DNA from: JABJAG01 sp038137215
Lineage (GTDB): Bacteria; Pseudomonadota; Alphaproteobacteria; UBA6615
Direction of reading: 5' to 3'
NCBI GenBank assembly: GCA_038137215.1
Contig: JAYQBG010000012.1
Location: forward strand, 13,884-77,883
Length of the DNA stretch: 64,000 nucleotides
The position numbers and the translations under genes are program-made. The notes beneath the pieces were generated by a model that searched no databases, was not told where the DNA came from, and was given only the letters and a program-made list of their open reading frames with translations. Every line of letters starts with the position of its first letter. The stretch's first letter is position 1. Of this stretch, positions 24,068 to 33,138 are shown piece by piece.

Positions 24068-24589
24068 ATGATCGACCGCTCGATAGCCCTGCTGGTGATC
24101 GGCCTCATCTTCGGGGGCGGAATCGGATTTGTCATCGCTGCGGGAAACAGGATCACCCTGGACGGCCACGACCACAGCCAGAACCTGGCTGGCCATGCAG
24201 GCGATCATGCCGCGGCTCACGCCAATGGCGATGACAGTCACACGATGCTGCACGACCAGTTTGTCTCGATTCCGCCCGGATCAGATGCGCCGCGCCTGAA
24301 TATCGAACTGACACCCGACCCGGTCTCGGGCTGGAACCTCCACGTCATCGCGCAGGATTTCCGGTTCTCGCCGCGAAACGCCGGCGGCCCCCATATCCCT
24401 GGGGAGGGGCATGCCCATGTCTATGTCAACGGCCAGAAAATCGCGCGGCTCTACGGGCCGTGGCTGCACCTCGATGCCCTGCCCGACGGACCGGCGACGA
24501 TCCGCGTTTCCCTGCATGCCAACGATCATCGCGCCCTGGCCGTCGGCCAGAAGCCGATTGTTGCCAGCGCAACTATCAATGCGAAGTAG
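24068..24589 (+). CDS. His-rich membrane-anchored periplasmic protein downstream of cbtA
   Basis: A 173-residue protein with an N-terminal membrane anchor (IALLVIGLIFGGGIGFVIAA), then a His-rich linker of about 30 residues (DGHDHSQNLAGHAGDHAAAH and on to HTMLHD), and a compact domain containing WNLHVIAQDFRFSPRNAGG, HIPGEGHAHVYVNGQKIARL and YGPWLHLDALPDGPATIRVS. It follows cbtA by 21 bp in the same B12-riboswitch transcript. The conserved-looking GEGHAHVYV block and His-rich stretch suggest a periplasmic metal-binding or metal-delivery role for cobalt import, but this is inference from sequence and context. No characterised family recognised. Confidence 0.8.
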   Translation: MIDRSIALLVIGLIFGGGIGFVIAAGNRITLDGHDHSQNLAGHAGDHAAAHANGDDSHTMLHDQFVSIPPGSDAPRLNIELTPDPVSGWNLHVIAQDFRFSPRNAGGPHIPGEGHAHVYVNGQKIARLYGPWLHLDALPDGPATIRVSLHANDHRALAVGQKPIVASATINAK

Positions 24590-24699
24590 CCATCGCACCG
24601 CCGCCACGCGCACGACACGTTGAATCCTGCGCGCACCCGGCGCAAAATGCCCCGAATTCGCGCATCCGTATCAGCGCCCCTTCGATGGAGAAACACACG

Positions 24700-25254
24700 A
24701 TGTCCCTGTTCTGGCTCGACCACGTCAACATCCGCACGACCAATCTCGACGAGATGTCCGACTTCTATGAGAACGTTCTCGGTCTCAAACGCGGCCCGCG
24801 CCCGAGCTTCGAGTTCGGCGGCGCCTGGCACTATTGCGGCAAGAACGCCGTGGTCCACATCGTCGAATCGGCCAGGAAGCTGAAAACCGCAGAAGCCCAG
24901 GTGGAGCATTTTGCCTTTCGCTCGAACGGGACGGTGAAAGCCTTCCAGAAAAAGATGCGCGAAACCGACACGCCCTATGACGTGGTGCCGTTGACCGAAA
25001 TCAACATGATCCAGGTGAACGTCTATGACCCGGACGGCAACAAGATCGAGGTCCAGTTCGCCGCCAGCGAAGCCGCTATGGAACCGTTCGGCGGTTCTGC
25101 CAAAGCAAAACGCCGCAAGAAAAAGGGGCACGAACTCAACGCCACCGGTATTCTCCCGAAGGGGAAGTCCAAGGCCAAGACCACGAAGAAGAACAAGCGT
25201 CTCGGCGTGCCCAAGCCGATCAAGACCCCGACAAAACGTCCGGTGAATGCCTGA
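24700..25254 (+). CDS. VOC family protein with lysine-rich C-terminal tail
   Basis: Residues 1-128 form a VOC domain: LFWLDHVNIRTTNLDEMSDF (His8), EHFAFRSNGTVKAFQKKM (His70) and VYDPDGNKIEVQF (Glu117) give the usual metal triad. Residues 131-184 are a disordered, strongly basic tail with about 15 lysines, unusual for this family and reminiscent of nucleic-acid-binding extensions. An ATG five codons upstream is an alternative start. It lies 110 bp after the cbt group and 110 bp before the selenoprotein candidate. Substrate and reason for the tail unknown. Confidence 0.82.
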   Translation: MSLFWLDHVNIRTTNLDEMSDFYENVLGLKRGPRPSFEFGGAWHYCGKNAVVHIVESARKLKTAEAQVEHFAFRSNGTVKAFQKKMRETDTPYDVVPLTEINMIQVNVYDPDGNKIEVQFAASEAAMEPFGGSAKAKRRKKKGHELNATGILPKGKSKAKTTKKNKRLGVPKPIKTPTKRPVNA

Positions 25255-25364
25255 TCCCGGACAGTGTCCGGATCGCCGATAAACTTTTTGTGGTTTGATC
25301 CAGCGCGGGGAATGGACCCATATGCGTTTCTACAGTCTTTGAAGTGTTTTTCTGAGGTGTGAGA

Positions 25365-25964
25365 ATGCGCCATCTATCCATTTCCCGAACCATCGCCCGG
25401 AAGGCCGCAGCCGCGGCTGTTGCCTGCGTTCTGGCGTCCGGCGCCCTGCTTGGGTCCGCCCAGGCGCAGGACTACGGGGCCACCGTGGGCGAGGTCATCC
25501 CGCACCAGCTTGAAGTGCCGGACCAGACCAATCAGGTTCAGAGCTTCGTCACCCTGAAAAAGAACCGGGGCCTGATCATGCTGTTCTCGCGTTCGCTGGC
25601 CTGGTGACCCACCTGCATTCGCCAGGCGGTCGCCTGGAACGACAAGATTGATTTCGTACACGAGAACGGCCTGCAGGTTGTCTCGGTGACAAATGACGAC
25701 GTTGCGACGCTCGAACGCTTTGCCAAGCGTCGCGATGTGAAGTTTCCTCTGCTCTCGGATTCCAAGGCCGAGATCATCAATGCCTTTGACCTGTTCAACG
25801 ACCGCTTCCCGGTAGGCAGCCGCTATCACGGTACCGCCGTGCCACAGGTCGTGGTGGTCAATCCCGACGGTGTGGTGAACCACACCTTCTCCGGCCATGG
25901 CTACACCGCGGTCGAGGAAATTCGGGGCATTGTCGAACGGGCACTTGCAGGTTCAGCCGGCTGA
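25365..25964 (+). CDS. Predicted selenoprotein: exported thioredoxin-fold/AhpC-TSA-type protein (UxxC)
   Basis: A 199-residue protein read through an in-frame TGA at 25605-25607. It begins with a signal peptide (MRHLSISRTI, then ASGALLGSAQAQ, cleavage after AQA at 34), so it acts in the periplasm. The redoxin domain follows: LMLFSRSLAW, then the TGA as residue 81, then PTCIRQAVAWNDKI. In Cys homologues this spot is a CxxC active-site Cys (S-x-x-W-C-P-x-C), so the TGA replaces the catalytic Cys and gives U-P-T-C. The frame continues intact for 118 codons (VVSVTNDDVATLERFAKR, FPLLSDSKAEIINAFDLF, GTAVPQVVVVNPDGVV) with normal composition. A SECIS-like hairpin starts 14 bases after the TGA. Standard gene callers would split or truncate it. 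A sequencing error or nonsense mutation is the alternative. Confidence 0.85.
25622..25637 (+). promoter_or_regulatory. SECIS-like hairpin downstream of the in-frame TGA
   Basis: ccaggc and gcctgg form a perfect 6-bp stem around the tetraloop ggtc. The first loop G is 21 nt past the last base of the TGA, within the spacing seen in bacterial SECIS elements, and a G at the start of the apical loop is the feature recognised by SelB. The hairpin lies within the coding sequence, as bacterial SECIS elements do. Confidence 0.75.
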
Positions 25965-25978
25965 CACGGACCTGAACC

Positions 25979-26019
25979 GCGGCCGACAAGATTCTCCGGA
26001 GTTTTGCCGGCCGCTTTTT
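25979..26019 (+). terminator. Rho-independent terminator after the selenoprotein gene
   Basis: gcggccg (25979-25985) pairs with cggccgc (26008-26014), with a small tccgga dyad in the loop, and is followed by ttttt at 26015-26019. It lies 14 bp past the stop and gives the gene its own transcript end. Confidence 0.8.
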
Positions 26020-26059
26020 CGTTTCAGCGCCCGCTTCCCTGACAGAGATCTGCGCGAGG

Positions 26060-26455
26060 CATGTCTAGATTGCCACGGGCCTGCGGCCCTCGCAATGACG
26101 CTGTAAACCCGTTCAATCGTCATGCCCGCGTAGGCGGGCATCCATNNNNNNNNNNCATCCATTCACACCGATGCTCCGTCCGGGAGCCGCCTGTGACTAT
26201 GGGTTCCCGCCTACGCGAGAACGACGAACCGCAGTGAGGCAATGCCGGTTTCGAACCCAACGCGTCATTCCGAGAAATATCGCAATGTCCCCCTATGGTC
26301 GGCAAAGCGTGACACACCGACGTGGATGGCCGGAACGAGTCCGGCCATGACGTAATGAGTTTTTGTTTGCCCCGACGTTATTGCGAACACAGTGAAGCAA
26401 TCCAATCTGCCGCTGAACGGGGCATGTCTGGATTGCCGCGGGCCTGCGGCCCACG
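26060..26455. repeat. Dense cluster of interspersed palindromic repeats
   Basis: No gene lies between the selenoprotein terminator and the rpsD terminator. The stretch holds a half copy of the gcaatccag/cattgcgag element (about 26069-26098), gtcatgcccgcgtaggcggg beside the assembly gap, ggttcccgcctacgcgagaa, ggatggccggaacgagtccg...gccatgac, and a further inverted pair at about 26378-26455. Confidence 0.75.
26146..26155. other. Assembly gap of ten N
   Basis: Ten undetermined bases. The flanks share catcca (tccat before, catccat after), and the gap lies inside the repeat cluster, so its true length and even the join are uncertain. Confidence 0.99.
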
Positions 26456-26478
26456 AAAAAGGCCGCCCGGGGGCGGCC
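26456..26478 (-). terminator. Rho-independent terminator after rpsD
   Basis: On the minus strand ggccgccc...gggcggcc forms an 8-bp GC stem followed by ttttt. It lies 26 bp past the rpsD stop. Confidence 0.88.
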
Positions 26479-26504
26479 TTGGATTCGTTGGTCTGAACGA
26501 CCTC

Positions 26505-27119
26505 TTAGAGCGAGTAATACTCAATGACGAGGTTCGGTTCCATCTGGACCGGATAGGGCACATCGGCCAGCTTCGGGCCGCGGATGTAGGAACCCTTCAG
26601 GGCGTTGAGGTCCACATCCATGTATTCCGGCAGGTCGCGCTCGGTCGAAGCGATGGCTTCGAGCACCAGCGGCAGCTCGCGGGATTTTTCCTTCACCTCA
26701 ATCACATCGCCGTCCTGCACCTGGTAGGAGGGAATGTTGACCTTTTTGCCGTTCACCCGGATATGGCCGTGATTGACGAACTGTCGGGCCGCGAAGATAG
26801 TCGGCACGAACTTCATGCGATAAACCACCGCGTCGAGGCGACGCTCGAGCAGTTCGATCAGGTTCTCGCCCGTATCCCCGCGACGACGCACAGCTTCGTC
26901 GTAGTAACGGCGGAACTGACGCTCGCCAACATCACCGTAGTACTTGCGAAGCTTCTGCTTCGCCATCAGGTGGAGGCCGTAATCAGAGGATTTCTTGCGA
27001 CGGCGGCCGTGTTCGCCGGGGCCGTATTCGCGTCGGTTGATGGGGCTCTTGGCGCGCCCCCAGAGATTTTCGCCCAGACGGCGATCAATCTTGTACTTTG
27101 CGGAATGCCGCTTTGACAT
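26505..27119 (-). CDS. rpsD: 30S ribosomal protein S4
   Basis: A primary 16S rRNA-binding protein of the small subunit. 204 residues from MSKRHSAKYKIDRRLGENLW, the family start; the longer open frame upstream is rejected. The S4 RNA-binding domain is visible as RRLDAVVYRMKFVPTIFAAR followed by QFVNHGHIRVNGKKVNIPSY. A stand-alone locus, not within the alpha operon, and closed by its own terminator, as in most alphaproteobacteria. Confidence 0.98.
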   Translation of the reverse strand: MSKRHSAKYKIDRRLGENLWGRAKSPINRREYGPGEHGRRRKKSSDYGLHLMAKQKLRKYYGDVGERQFRRYYDEAVRRRGDTGENLIELLERRLDAVVYRMKFVPTIFAARQFVNHGHIRVNGKKVNIPSYQVQDGDVIEVKEKSRELPLVLEAIASTERDLPEYMDVDLNALKGSYIRGPKLADVPYPVQMEPNLVIEYYSL

Positions 27120-27310
27120 GTTTCGGTTCCAGTCTTGTCTTTTGTTGTCCCGATTAGCACTGCCTCTGCATGAGGCGACACGGGAGACGGTCTTTGCCGA
27201 TCCACGTTCTCGGGAAGTAGCGCGCAATATAGGGATCGGCGGGTCGATGTCAAACCCGCTTTTGGCTCCCGAAGCACGGTTTTATCGCGTGTTTTCAGGT
27301 ATATGGACCC

Positions 27311-28180
27311 ATGGCGTTTGCGAATTCTCATCTCAAGGGAATCACGATCACGGTGATCGGGGTTCTGATCCTCACCCCCGATGGCGTTTTCACCTCTCTG
27401 ATTGCAGCCGACACGCGCATATCGCTGTTCTGGCGCGGCCTGTTCCTGGGTCTGGCGCTCACCCTGTTCGTGGTCATCCGCCATCGCGGCGCCGCTCCGG
27501 CCATGTCCGCACAGCTGCGCAGACCGGCTTTGCTGGGGATTTCGGTGCTGTTTGGGGCCTCCTCCATCGGCTGGGTGGTCGCGATTGTCAGCACCAGCGT
27601 CGCCAACACAATCTTCATCACCGCCTGCGCGCCGCTGTTTGCCGCGATTTTTGCGCGGATCTTTCTGAAAGAGCGCGCCCCGGCGCGCCTGATCATCGCC
27701 ATCCTGATCTCGCTGGCGGGGATGGGCATCATCTTTGCCGAGGGACTGGGATGCGGCGATCTGCTGGGTAATCTGGCGGCCATGGTCACCGCGCTGTCCT
27801 GGGCCGGCATGGTGGTCCTGTTCAGCCATGTGAAGATCGAGGACCCGGCGCCCGCCCTGGCACTGGGGGGCTATCTCGTGGCCGCAGTGGCTTTCGTGGC
27901 TGCGCCGACGCTTGCCATCGTGCCGCTCGACCTGGCCTGGCTGGCGATCCTCGGCTTCTTTATCCTGCCGGTGTCGTTCTTCCTGATCGGCCTGGGACCG
28001 CGCTATCTGCCGGCCCCGGAGGTCAGCCTGATCATGCTGCTGGAGGCGGTCGCCGGGCCTCTCTGGGCCTGGCTGTTCATCGCCCAGACGCCCTCACCCC
28101 AGACATTGCTGGGCGGCGGGTTGATCCTGGTGACCCTGACAGTCCATTTCGCCATCGGGTTGCGCCAGCAATATCGCTGA
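27311..28180 (+). CDS. EamA/DMT-family transporter
   Basis: A 289-residue inner-membrane protein with ten hydrophobic segments in two EamA halves. ILTPDGVFTSLIAADTRISL and FWRGLFLGLALTLFV form the first unit, and the second ends LEAVAGPLWAWLFIAQTPSP then GGGLILVTLTVHFAIGL, with the usual Glu-Pro/Glu-Ala site. Divergent from rpsD and convergent with the trmJ-MFS pair. Exporter of small metabolites by family; substrate unknown. Confidence 0.88.
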   Translation: MAFANSHLKGITITVIGVLILTPDGVFTSLIAADTRISLFWRGLFLGLALTLFVVIRHRGAAPAMSAQLRRPALLGISVLFGASSIGWVVAIVSTSVANTIFITACAPLFAAIFARIFLKERAPARLIIAILISLAGMGIIFAEGLGCGDLLGNLAAMVTALSWAGMVVLFSHVKIEDPAPALALGGYLVAAVAFVAAPTLAIVPLDLAWLAILGFFILPVSFFLIGLGPRYLPAPEVSLIMLLEAVAGPLWAWLFIAQTPSPQTLLGGGLILVTLTVHFAIGLRQQYR

Positions 28181-28192
28181 CCCCGAGCTGCA

Positions 28193-28999
28193 TCAGCTCT
28201 GATCGTCGAGCTCGCCCCGCGCGCGACGGGCGTTCTGGGTGTTCTGCCAGCTCCGCGTCAGGGCGCTGATCATGCCGTGGAAGGTGCGGATCTCCTGCTC
28301 GGTCATCCGCCCGCGCTGGAGCATGGCGCGGAGATTGCGCACCACCGTCTTGCGCAGCATCGGTGCGCGGAAGAAGCCGCCGGCCTCCAGCTCGCGCTCC
28401 AGCCGTTCGAACAGCTCGATCACTTCGTGCTTCTCGGCCAACCGCGTGCCTGACATCTCCAGGGTCTCGACCGGCGTGTCGTCTCCCGCCGTGAACCACT
28501 CATAGGCCACCACCAGCACCGCCTGGGCGAGGTTGAGCGAGGAATAGGCCGGGTTCAGGGGCACCGAGATTATCGTATCGGCCAGAACGATGTGATCATT
28601 GGTCAGGCCCGAGCGTTCCGGGCCGAACAGCAGTCCGACCTCGTCGCCGCGCTCGTGGGCGGCGCGCATCTCCGCCCCCGCCTGCCGGGGCGTGATCACC
28701 CGCATGGTGATTTCCCGCGGACGGGCGGTCGTGGCGTAAAGAGTGGTGATGCCCGAGACGGCCTCCTCGGTCGTCTCGAATATCTGCGCCTTGTCGAGCA
28801 CCTCGGTCGCGCCCGAAGCCATGGTGACTGCCTTCTGGTTCGGCCAGCCCTGACGCGGGTTCACGATGGACATGCGGTCCAGCCCGCAATTCAGCATCGC
28901 GCGGGCGACCGCGCCGATATTCTCACCGAGTTGCGGCTCAACCAGAACAACGCGGGGGCCGCCGATCAGCGGTTCCTGGGTGCGATCCGTGCCAGCCAT
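28193..28999 (-). CDS. trmJ: RNA 2'-O-methyltransferase, TrmJ type
   Basis: A SpoU/TrmH-family (SPOUT) methyltransferase of 268 residues, probably modifying position 32 of tRNAs. The three SPOUT motifs are visible: LVEPQLGENIGAVARAMLNC, GLLFGPERSGLTNDHIV and SVPLNPAYSSLNLAQAV. A C-terminal helical extension (GFFRAPMLRKTVVRNLRAML) is typical of TrmJ rather than TrmL. Its start overlaps the stop of the upstream MFS gene by one base, so the two are co-transcribed. Confidence 0.9.
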   Translation of the reverse strand: MAGTDRTQEPLIGGPRVVLVEPQLGENIGAVARAMLNCGLDRMSIVNPRQGWPNQKAVTMASGATEVLDKAQIFETTEEAVSGITTLYATTARPREITMRVITPRQAGAEMRAAHERGDEVGLLFGPERSGLTNDHIVLADTIISVPLNPAYSSLNLAQAVLVVAYEWFTAGDDTPVETLEMSGTRLAEKHEVIELFERLERELEAGGFFRAPMLRKTVVRNLRAMLQRGRMTEQEIRTFHGMISALTRSWQNTQNARRARGELDDQS

Positions 29000-30219
29000 C
29001 AGTTTCGTTTTCCCATACCGCCAAAGAAGATCGTTGAAATTGCCGCCCCCACGAAGGCCAGTCCCATGGTGATCTGCCCCAGCCCGGTCAGTGCAAAGGC
29101 GCCGGTCATGCCGACAATATCCGCAACGGGCTGGCTGTAGAACGGAGAGGCGAACATGCCCAAAAACTGAAAGAAGGTCAGCCCCCCAACGAGCCTTCCG
29201 CGCAAGGTGACCGGCGCAACCGAGAGAAGCCAGGCATTCAAGGCCGGCATCAGCGGACCGAATCCGAACCCGGCCAGGATCATACCCAGCATCACCTGTG
29301 GAATACTCTCGGCGCTCGCCGAGAGCAGCAGCCCGATCCCCAGAAAAACGAACGACCCGGCCAGGATGACATTGTTGTCGAAGCGTACCCGCAAACGCCG
29401 GAACTGCATGGCCATGGCGGCGCCCACAACATTGAAAACCGCGATGGAAATCCCGGCAATAAACGCACCGGGAATCCCGATTTCCGGCAGCAAAAAAGCC
29501 GTCTGGGAGGGAATCACAAAGGTCGAAAGCAGGCTGAGCCAGATCAGGGCATAGATCATCCCCACCCGTACGACCGGAAACCGCGTGCCCGGAGCGAACA
29601 ATCCCCTGGGCGATTCGGTCTGCAGCGTTGTCTCCGGTTCCCGGATCCCGAACAGCACCAGCGGCACCACCAACACGGCGATCAGATACATATAGAACGG
29701 CAACCGCCAGTCCGTATCGGCCAGAAACCCGGCCAGAGTGGTCCCGGCGGCCACACCCAGCACCATCACGGCAATCTGGGCACCCGCCATGCGGTTCCGG
29801 CTCTCGCCCTGATAGAAATCCCCGATCAGGGTGGTGGCCGTGGTGAGAATCATCCCGATGGCAATGCCCAGAACCGCCCGGCTGATCAGGATATCACGCA
29901 GCTCGTTCAGCCAGATCGCCGCCGTACCGCTGACCAGATAGAGCGCGAGAGCAGCCAGCAGCACGGGTTTGCGTCCGATACGATCAATCAGAAATCCGGC
30001 GAAGGGCGCTGAAAGCGCAATGAAAAGCGCGGTGATCGTCAGCACCATGCGCGTCAGCAGGGCGACATCGGGCACATCGGGATAGGCGCGCTCAATCGCC
30101 GGCAGCGCCGGGGCCACAGCCGCCATCGCAAACAGTGTCAGGCTGCTCGCAGCCAGAATCGCGACTGTGCGCAGACCGCTGTGCGCCACCGGCTCGTCCT
30201 GAGATGTGGAGGAGTTCAA
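28999..30219 (-). CDS. MFS transporter
   Basis: A 406-residue major-facilitator protein with 12 predicted helices. The motif A-like loop is GFLIDRIGRKPVLLAALALY after helix 2, and TTATTLIGDFYQGESRNRMA lies in the helix 4-5 region, typical of drug-efflux DHA1-type members. It is followed directly by trmJ. Substrate unknown; efflux of a toxic compound or metabolite is plausible. Confidence 0.88.
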   Translation of the reverse strand: MNSSTSQDEPVAHSGLRTVAILAASSLTLFAMAAVAPALPAIERAYPDVPDVALLTRMVLTITALFIALSAPFAGFLIDRIGRKPVLLAALALYLVSGTAAIWLNELRDILISRAVLGIAIGMILTTATTLIGDFYQGESRNRMAGAQIAVMVLGVAAGTTLAGFLADTDWRLPFYMYLIAVLVVPLVLFGIREPETTLQTESPRGLFAPGTRFPVVRVGMIYALIWLSLLSTFVIPSQTAFLLPEIGIPGAFIAGISIAVFNVVGAAMAMQFRRLRVRFDNNVILAGSFVFLGIGLLLSASAESIPQVMLGMILAGFGFGPLMPALNAWLLSVAPVTLRGRLVGGLTFFQFLGMFASPFYSQPVADIVGMTGAFALTGLGQITMGLAFVGAAISTIFFGGMGKRN

Positions 30220-30297
30220 ACCACGCCCGCCCTTCGCGCGCAGATGAACGCCTCACCCCCGCGCCGTCAAGCCATGGGAACAGACATATTGCTGTGC

Positions 30298-31280
<983 letters not shown>

Positions 31281-31374
31281 GACATCACTCCCTAATCACG
31301 CACCAATCTAACGTGCTGGACGTTTCGGTTCGCATGACATGCGCTTCAATTCGGTGTGAACGGATACCGCCATC

Positions 31375-31410
31375 TGGATTGCCGCGGGCCTTCCTCGCAA
31401 TTACAAACAA
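31375..31410. repeat. Half copy of the gcaatccag/cattgcgag repeat
   Basis: tggattgccgcgggccttcc followed by tcgcaattac, a truncated copy just downstream of the cimA stop. Confidence 0.6.
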
Positions 31411-31418
31411 GAGAAAAC

Positions 31419-33008
31419 CTAGCTGCGCGCCCGCAACAGCTTGTAGAGGATCGCGTCGTCCAGGGCGTTGTAGGCGGCATCGATGATATTGGGAGAAATT
31501 CCCACGGTGCCCCAGCGATGCCCCGTCTCGTCTGCCGATTCGATCATCACCCGGGTCACGGCGGCGGTCGCCTGCTGCGGGGTCAGGATTCGCACCTTGA
31601 AATCGACCAGGCGCATGGTCTCCAGCGCCGGGTATTTCGGCAGCAATGCCTTGCGCATGGCGTCATCGAGTGCGTTGACCGGGCCGTTGCCCTCGGCCAC
31701 CTGCATGGTCGGCGCCCCGTCGATCTCCATCTTCACCACAGCCTGGCTGATCGTGGTAACCTCGCCGCGGGCGTTGTAGCGGCGCTCGACCTCGGAGCGG
31801 AAGCTTTCCATCTTGTAGAAGGTTGGCACCTCGCCCAGAGCGCGCCGGGCGAGAAGTTCGAAGCTCGCTTCCGCCCCGTCATAGGTGTAGCCCTCGAACT
31901 CGCGCGCCTTCACATCCTCCACAAGACGGGAAATACGCGGGTCTTTGGCCTCCATATCGATCCCGGCATCGCTCAGACGCGAGAGAATATTCGACCGGCC
32001 CGCCTGATCCGAGACTACGATATGCCGGTGGTTACCAACCCGTTCCGGGTCCACATGCTCATAGGTCGCCGGGTCCTTCTGGACGGCTGAAACATGCAGA
32101 CCGCCCTTATGGGTGAAGGCCCCCTCGCCGACATAGGCCGCGTGGCGGTCGGGCGTGCGATTGAGCAGTTCGTCGAGCAGGCGCGAGACCCGCGTCAGCT
32201 TGCGCATGCCGTCGTCATCGATGCCGGTCTCGTAGGCCCCGTCATATTTCAGCATCAGGTTCGGGATCAGCGTTATCAGATTGGCATTGCCGCAGCGCTC
32301 ACCCAACCCGTTCAGCGAGCCCTGGACATGACGCACGCCTGTCTCGACTGCTGCCAGCGTATTGGCCACGGCGTTGCCCGTATCGTCATGGGTGTGGATG
32401 CCCAGTCGGTCGCCGGGGATGTGCTCCAGAACTTCGGACACAATTCGGCGCACATCATGGGGCAGCATGCCGCCATTGGTGTCACAGAGCACCACCCAGC
32501 GGGCGCCGTTCTCATAGGCCGCCTTCACGCAGGCCAGTGCGTAGTCCGGGTTGGCCTTGTAGCCATCGAAGAAATGCTCGGCGTCGAACAGTACTTCGTC
32601 CTTGCGGGTGGCCGCATAGGCGATGCTTTCTCCGATCATGGTGACGTTGTCCTCGCGCGGAATGCCCAGCGCCAGATCGACATGAAAATCCCAGGTCTTT
32701 CCGACCATGCAGGCGGAATCCGCCGCCGTGGACAGAATGGCATTGATCCCGGGATCGTTGGCCGCGCTGTGGTCGGGCCGCCGGGTCATGCCGAAGGCCG
32801 TAAAGCGCGCTTTCTTCAGGCCCGGAGAGGTCTCAAAGAAAGCGTCATCGACCGGGTTCGCCCCGGGCCAGCCGCCCTCCACGTAGTCCACACCCAGATC
32901 GTCGAGCGCCCGGGCAATCGCTCGCTTGTCATCGACGGAGAAATCCACACCACGGGTCTGCGCGCCGTCACGCAGGGTCGTGTCGAAGAGATAGATGCGC
33001 TCCGCCAT
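31419..33008 (-). CDS. cimA: Citramalate synthase
   Basis: A 529-residue HMGL-like/LeuA-dimer enzyme that condenses pyruvate and acetyl-CoA to (R)-citramalate, a threonine-independent route to isoleucine. Catalytic motifs are LFDTTLRDGAQTRGVDFSVD at the N-terminus and RLGIHTHDDTGNAVANTLAA with the metal-binding HTH, then GSLNGLGERCGNANL. The C-terminal LeuA regulatory domain starts near residue 400. The TTLRDGAQ spacing and 530-residue length fit the CimA (TIGR00977) type rather than 2-isopropylmalate synthase. It lies downstream of cysS on the same strand. Confidence 0.93.
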   Translation of the reverse strand: MAERIYLFDTTLRDGAQTRGVDFSVDDKRAIARALDDLGVDYVEGGWPGANPVDDAFFETSPGLKKARFTAFGMTRRPDHSAANDPGINAILSTAADSACMVGKTWDFHVDLALGIPREDNVTMIGESIAYAATRKDEVLFDAEHFFDGYKANPDYALACVKAAYENGARWVVLCDTNGGMLPHDVRRIVSEVLEHIPGDRLGIHTHDDTGNAVANTLAAVETGVRHVQGSLNGLGERCGNANLITLIPNLMLKYDGAYETGIDDDGMRKLTRVSRLLDELLNRTPDRHAAYVGEGAFTHKGGLHVSAVQKDPATYEHVDPERVGNHRHIVVSDQAGRSNILSRLSDAGIDMEAKDPRISRLVEDVKAREFEGYTYDGAEASFELLARRALGEVPTFYKMESFRSEVERRYNARGEVTTISQAVVKMEIDGAPTMQVAEGNGPVNALDDAMRKALLPKYPALETMRLVDFKVRILTPQQATAAVTRVMIESADETGHRWGTVGISPNIIDAAYNALDDAILYKLLRARS

Positions 33009-33034
33009 GGTCAGACCCCCTTCGCCGTCAGATG

Positions 33035-33108
33035 TCGACCCTCATGCTGAGCCTGACGAAGTATGAGGGACGAACCACCTCGCCCTTCGACAGGCTCAGG
33101 GTGAGGTG
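33035..33108. repeat. Pair of CTCATGCTGAGC/GACGAAGTATGAG repeats
   Basis: ccctcatgctgagcctgacg...aagtatgaggg and cccttcgacaggctcagggt...gaggtg, two units in the cysS-cimA spacer. Same family as 17.9, 37.5 and 46.3 kb. Confidence 0.7.
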
Positions 33109-33138
33109 TTTCGATGCAAGACCGGATAGCACTCATCG

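Noticed and set aside
25257..25271. Terminator at ccggacagtgtccgg after the VOC gene
   Set aside because: The dyad is perfect but has a one-base loop and no T-run directly after it, so it was not called. It may be an operator or a weak stem.
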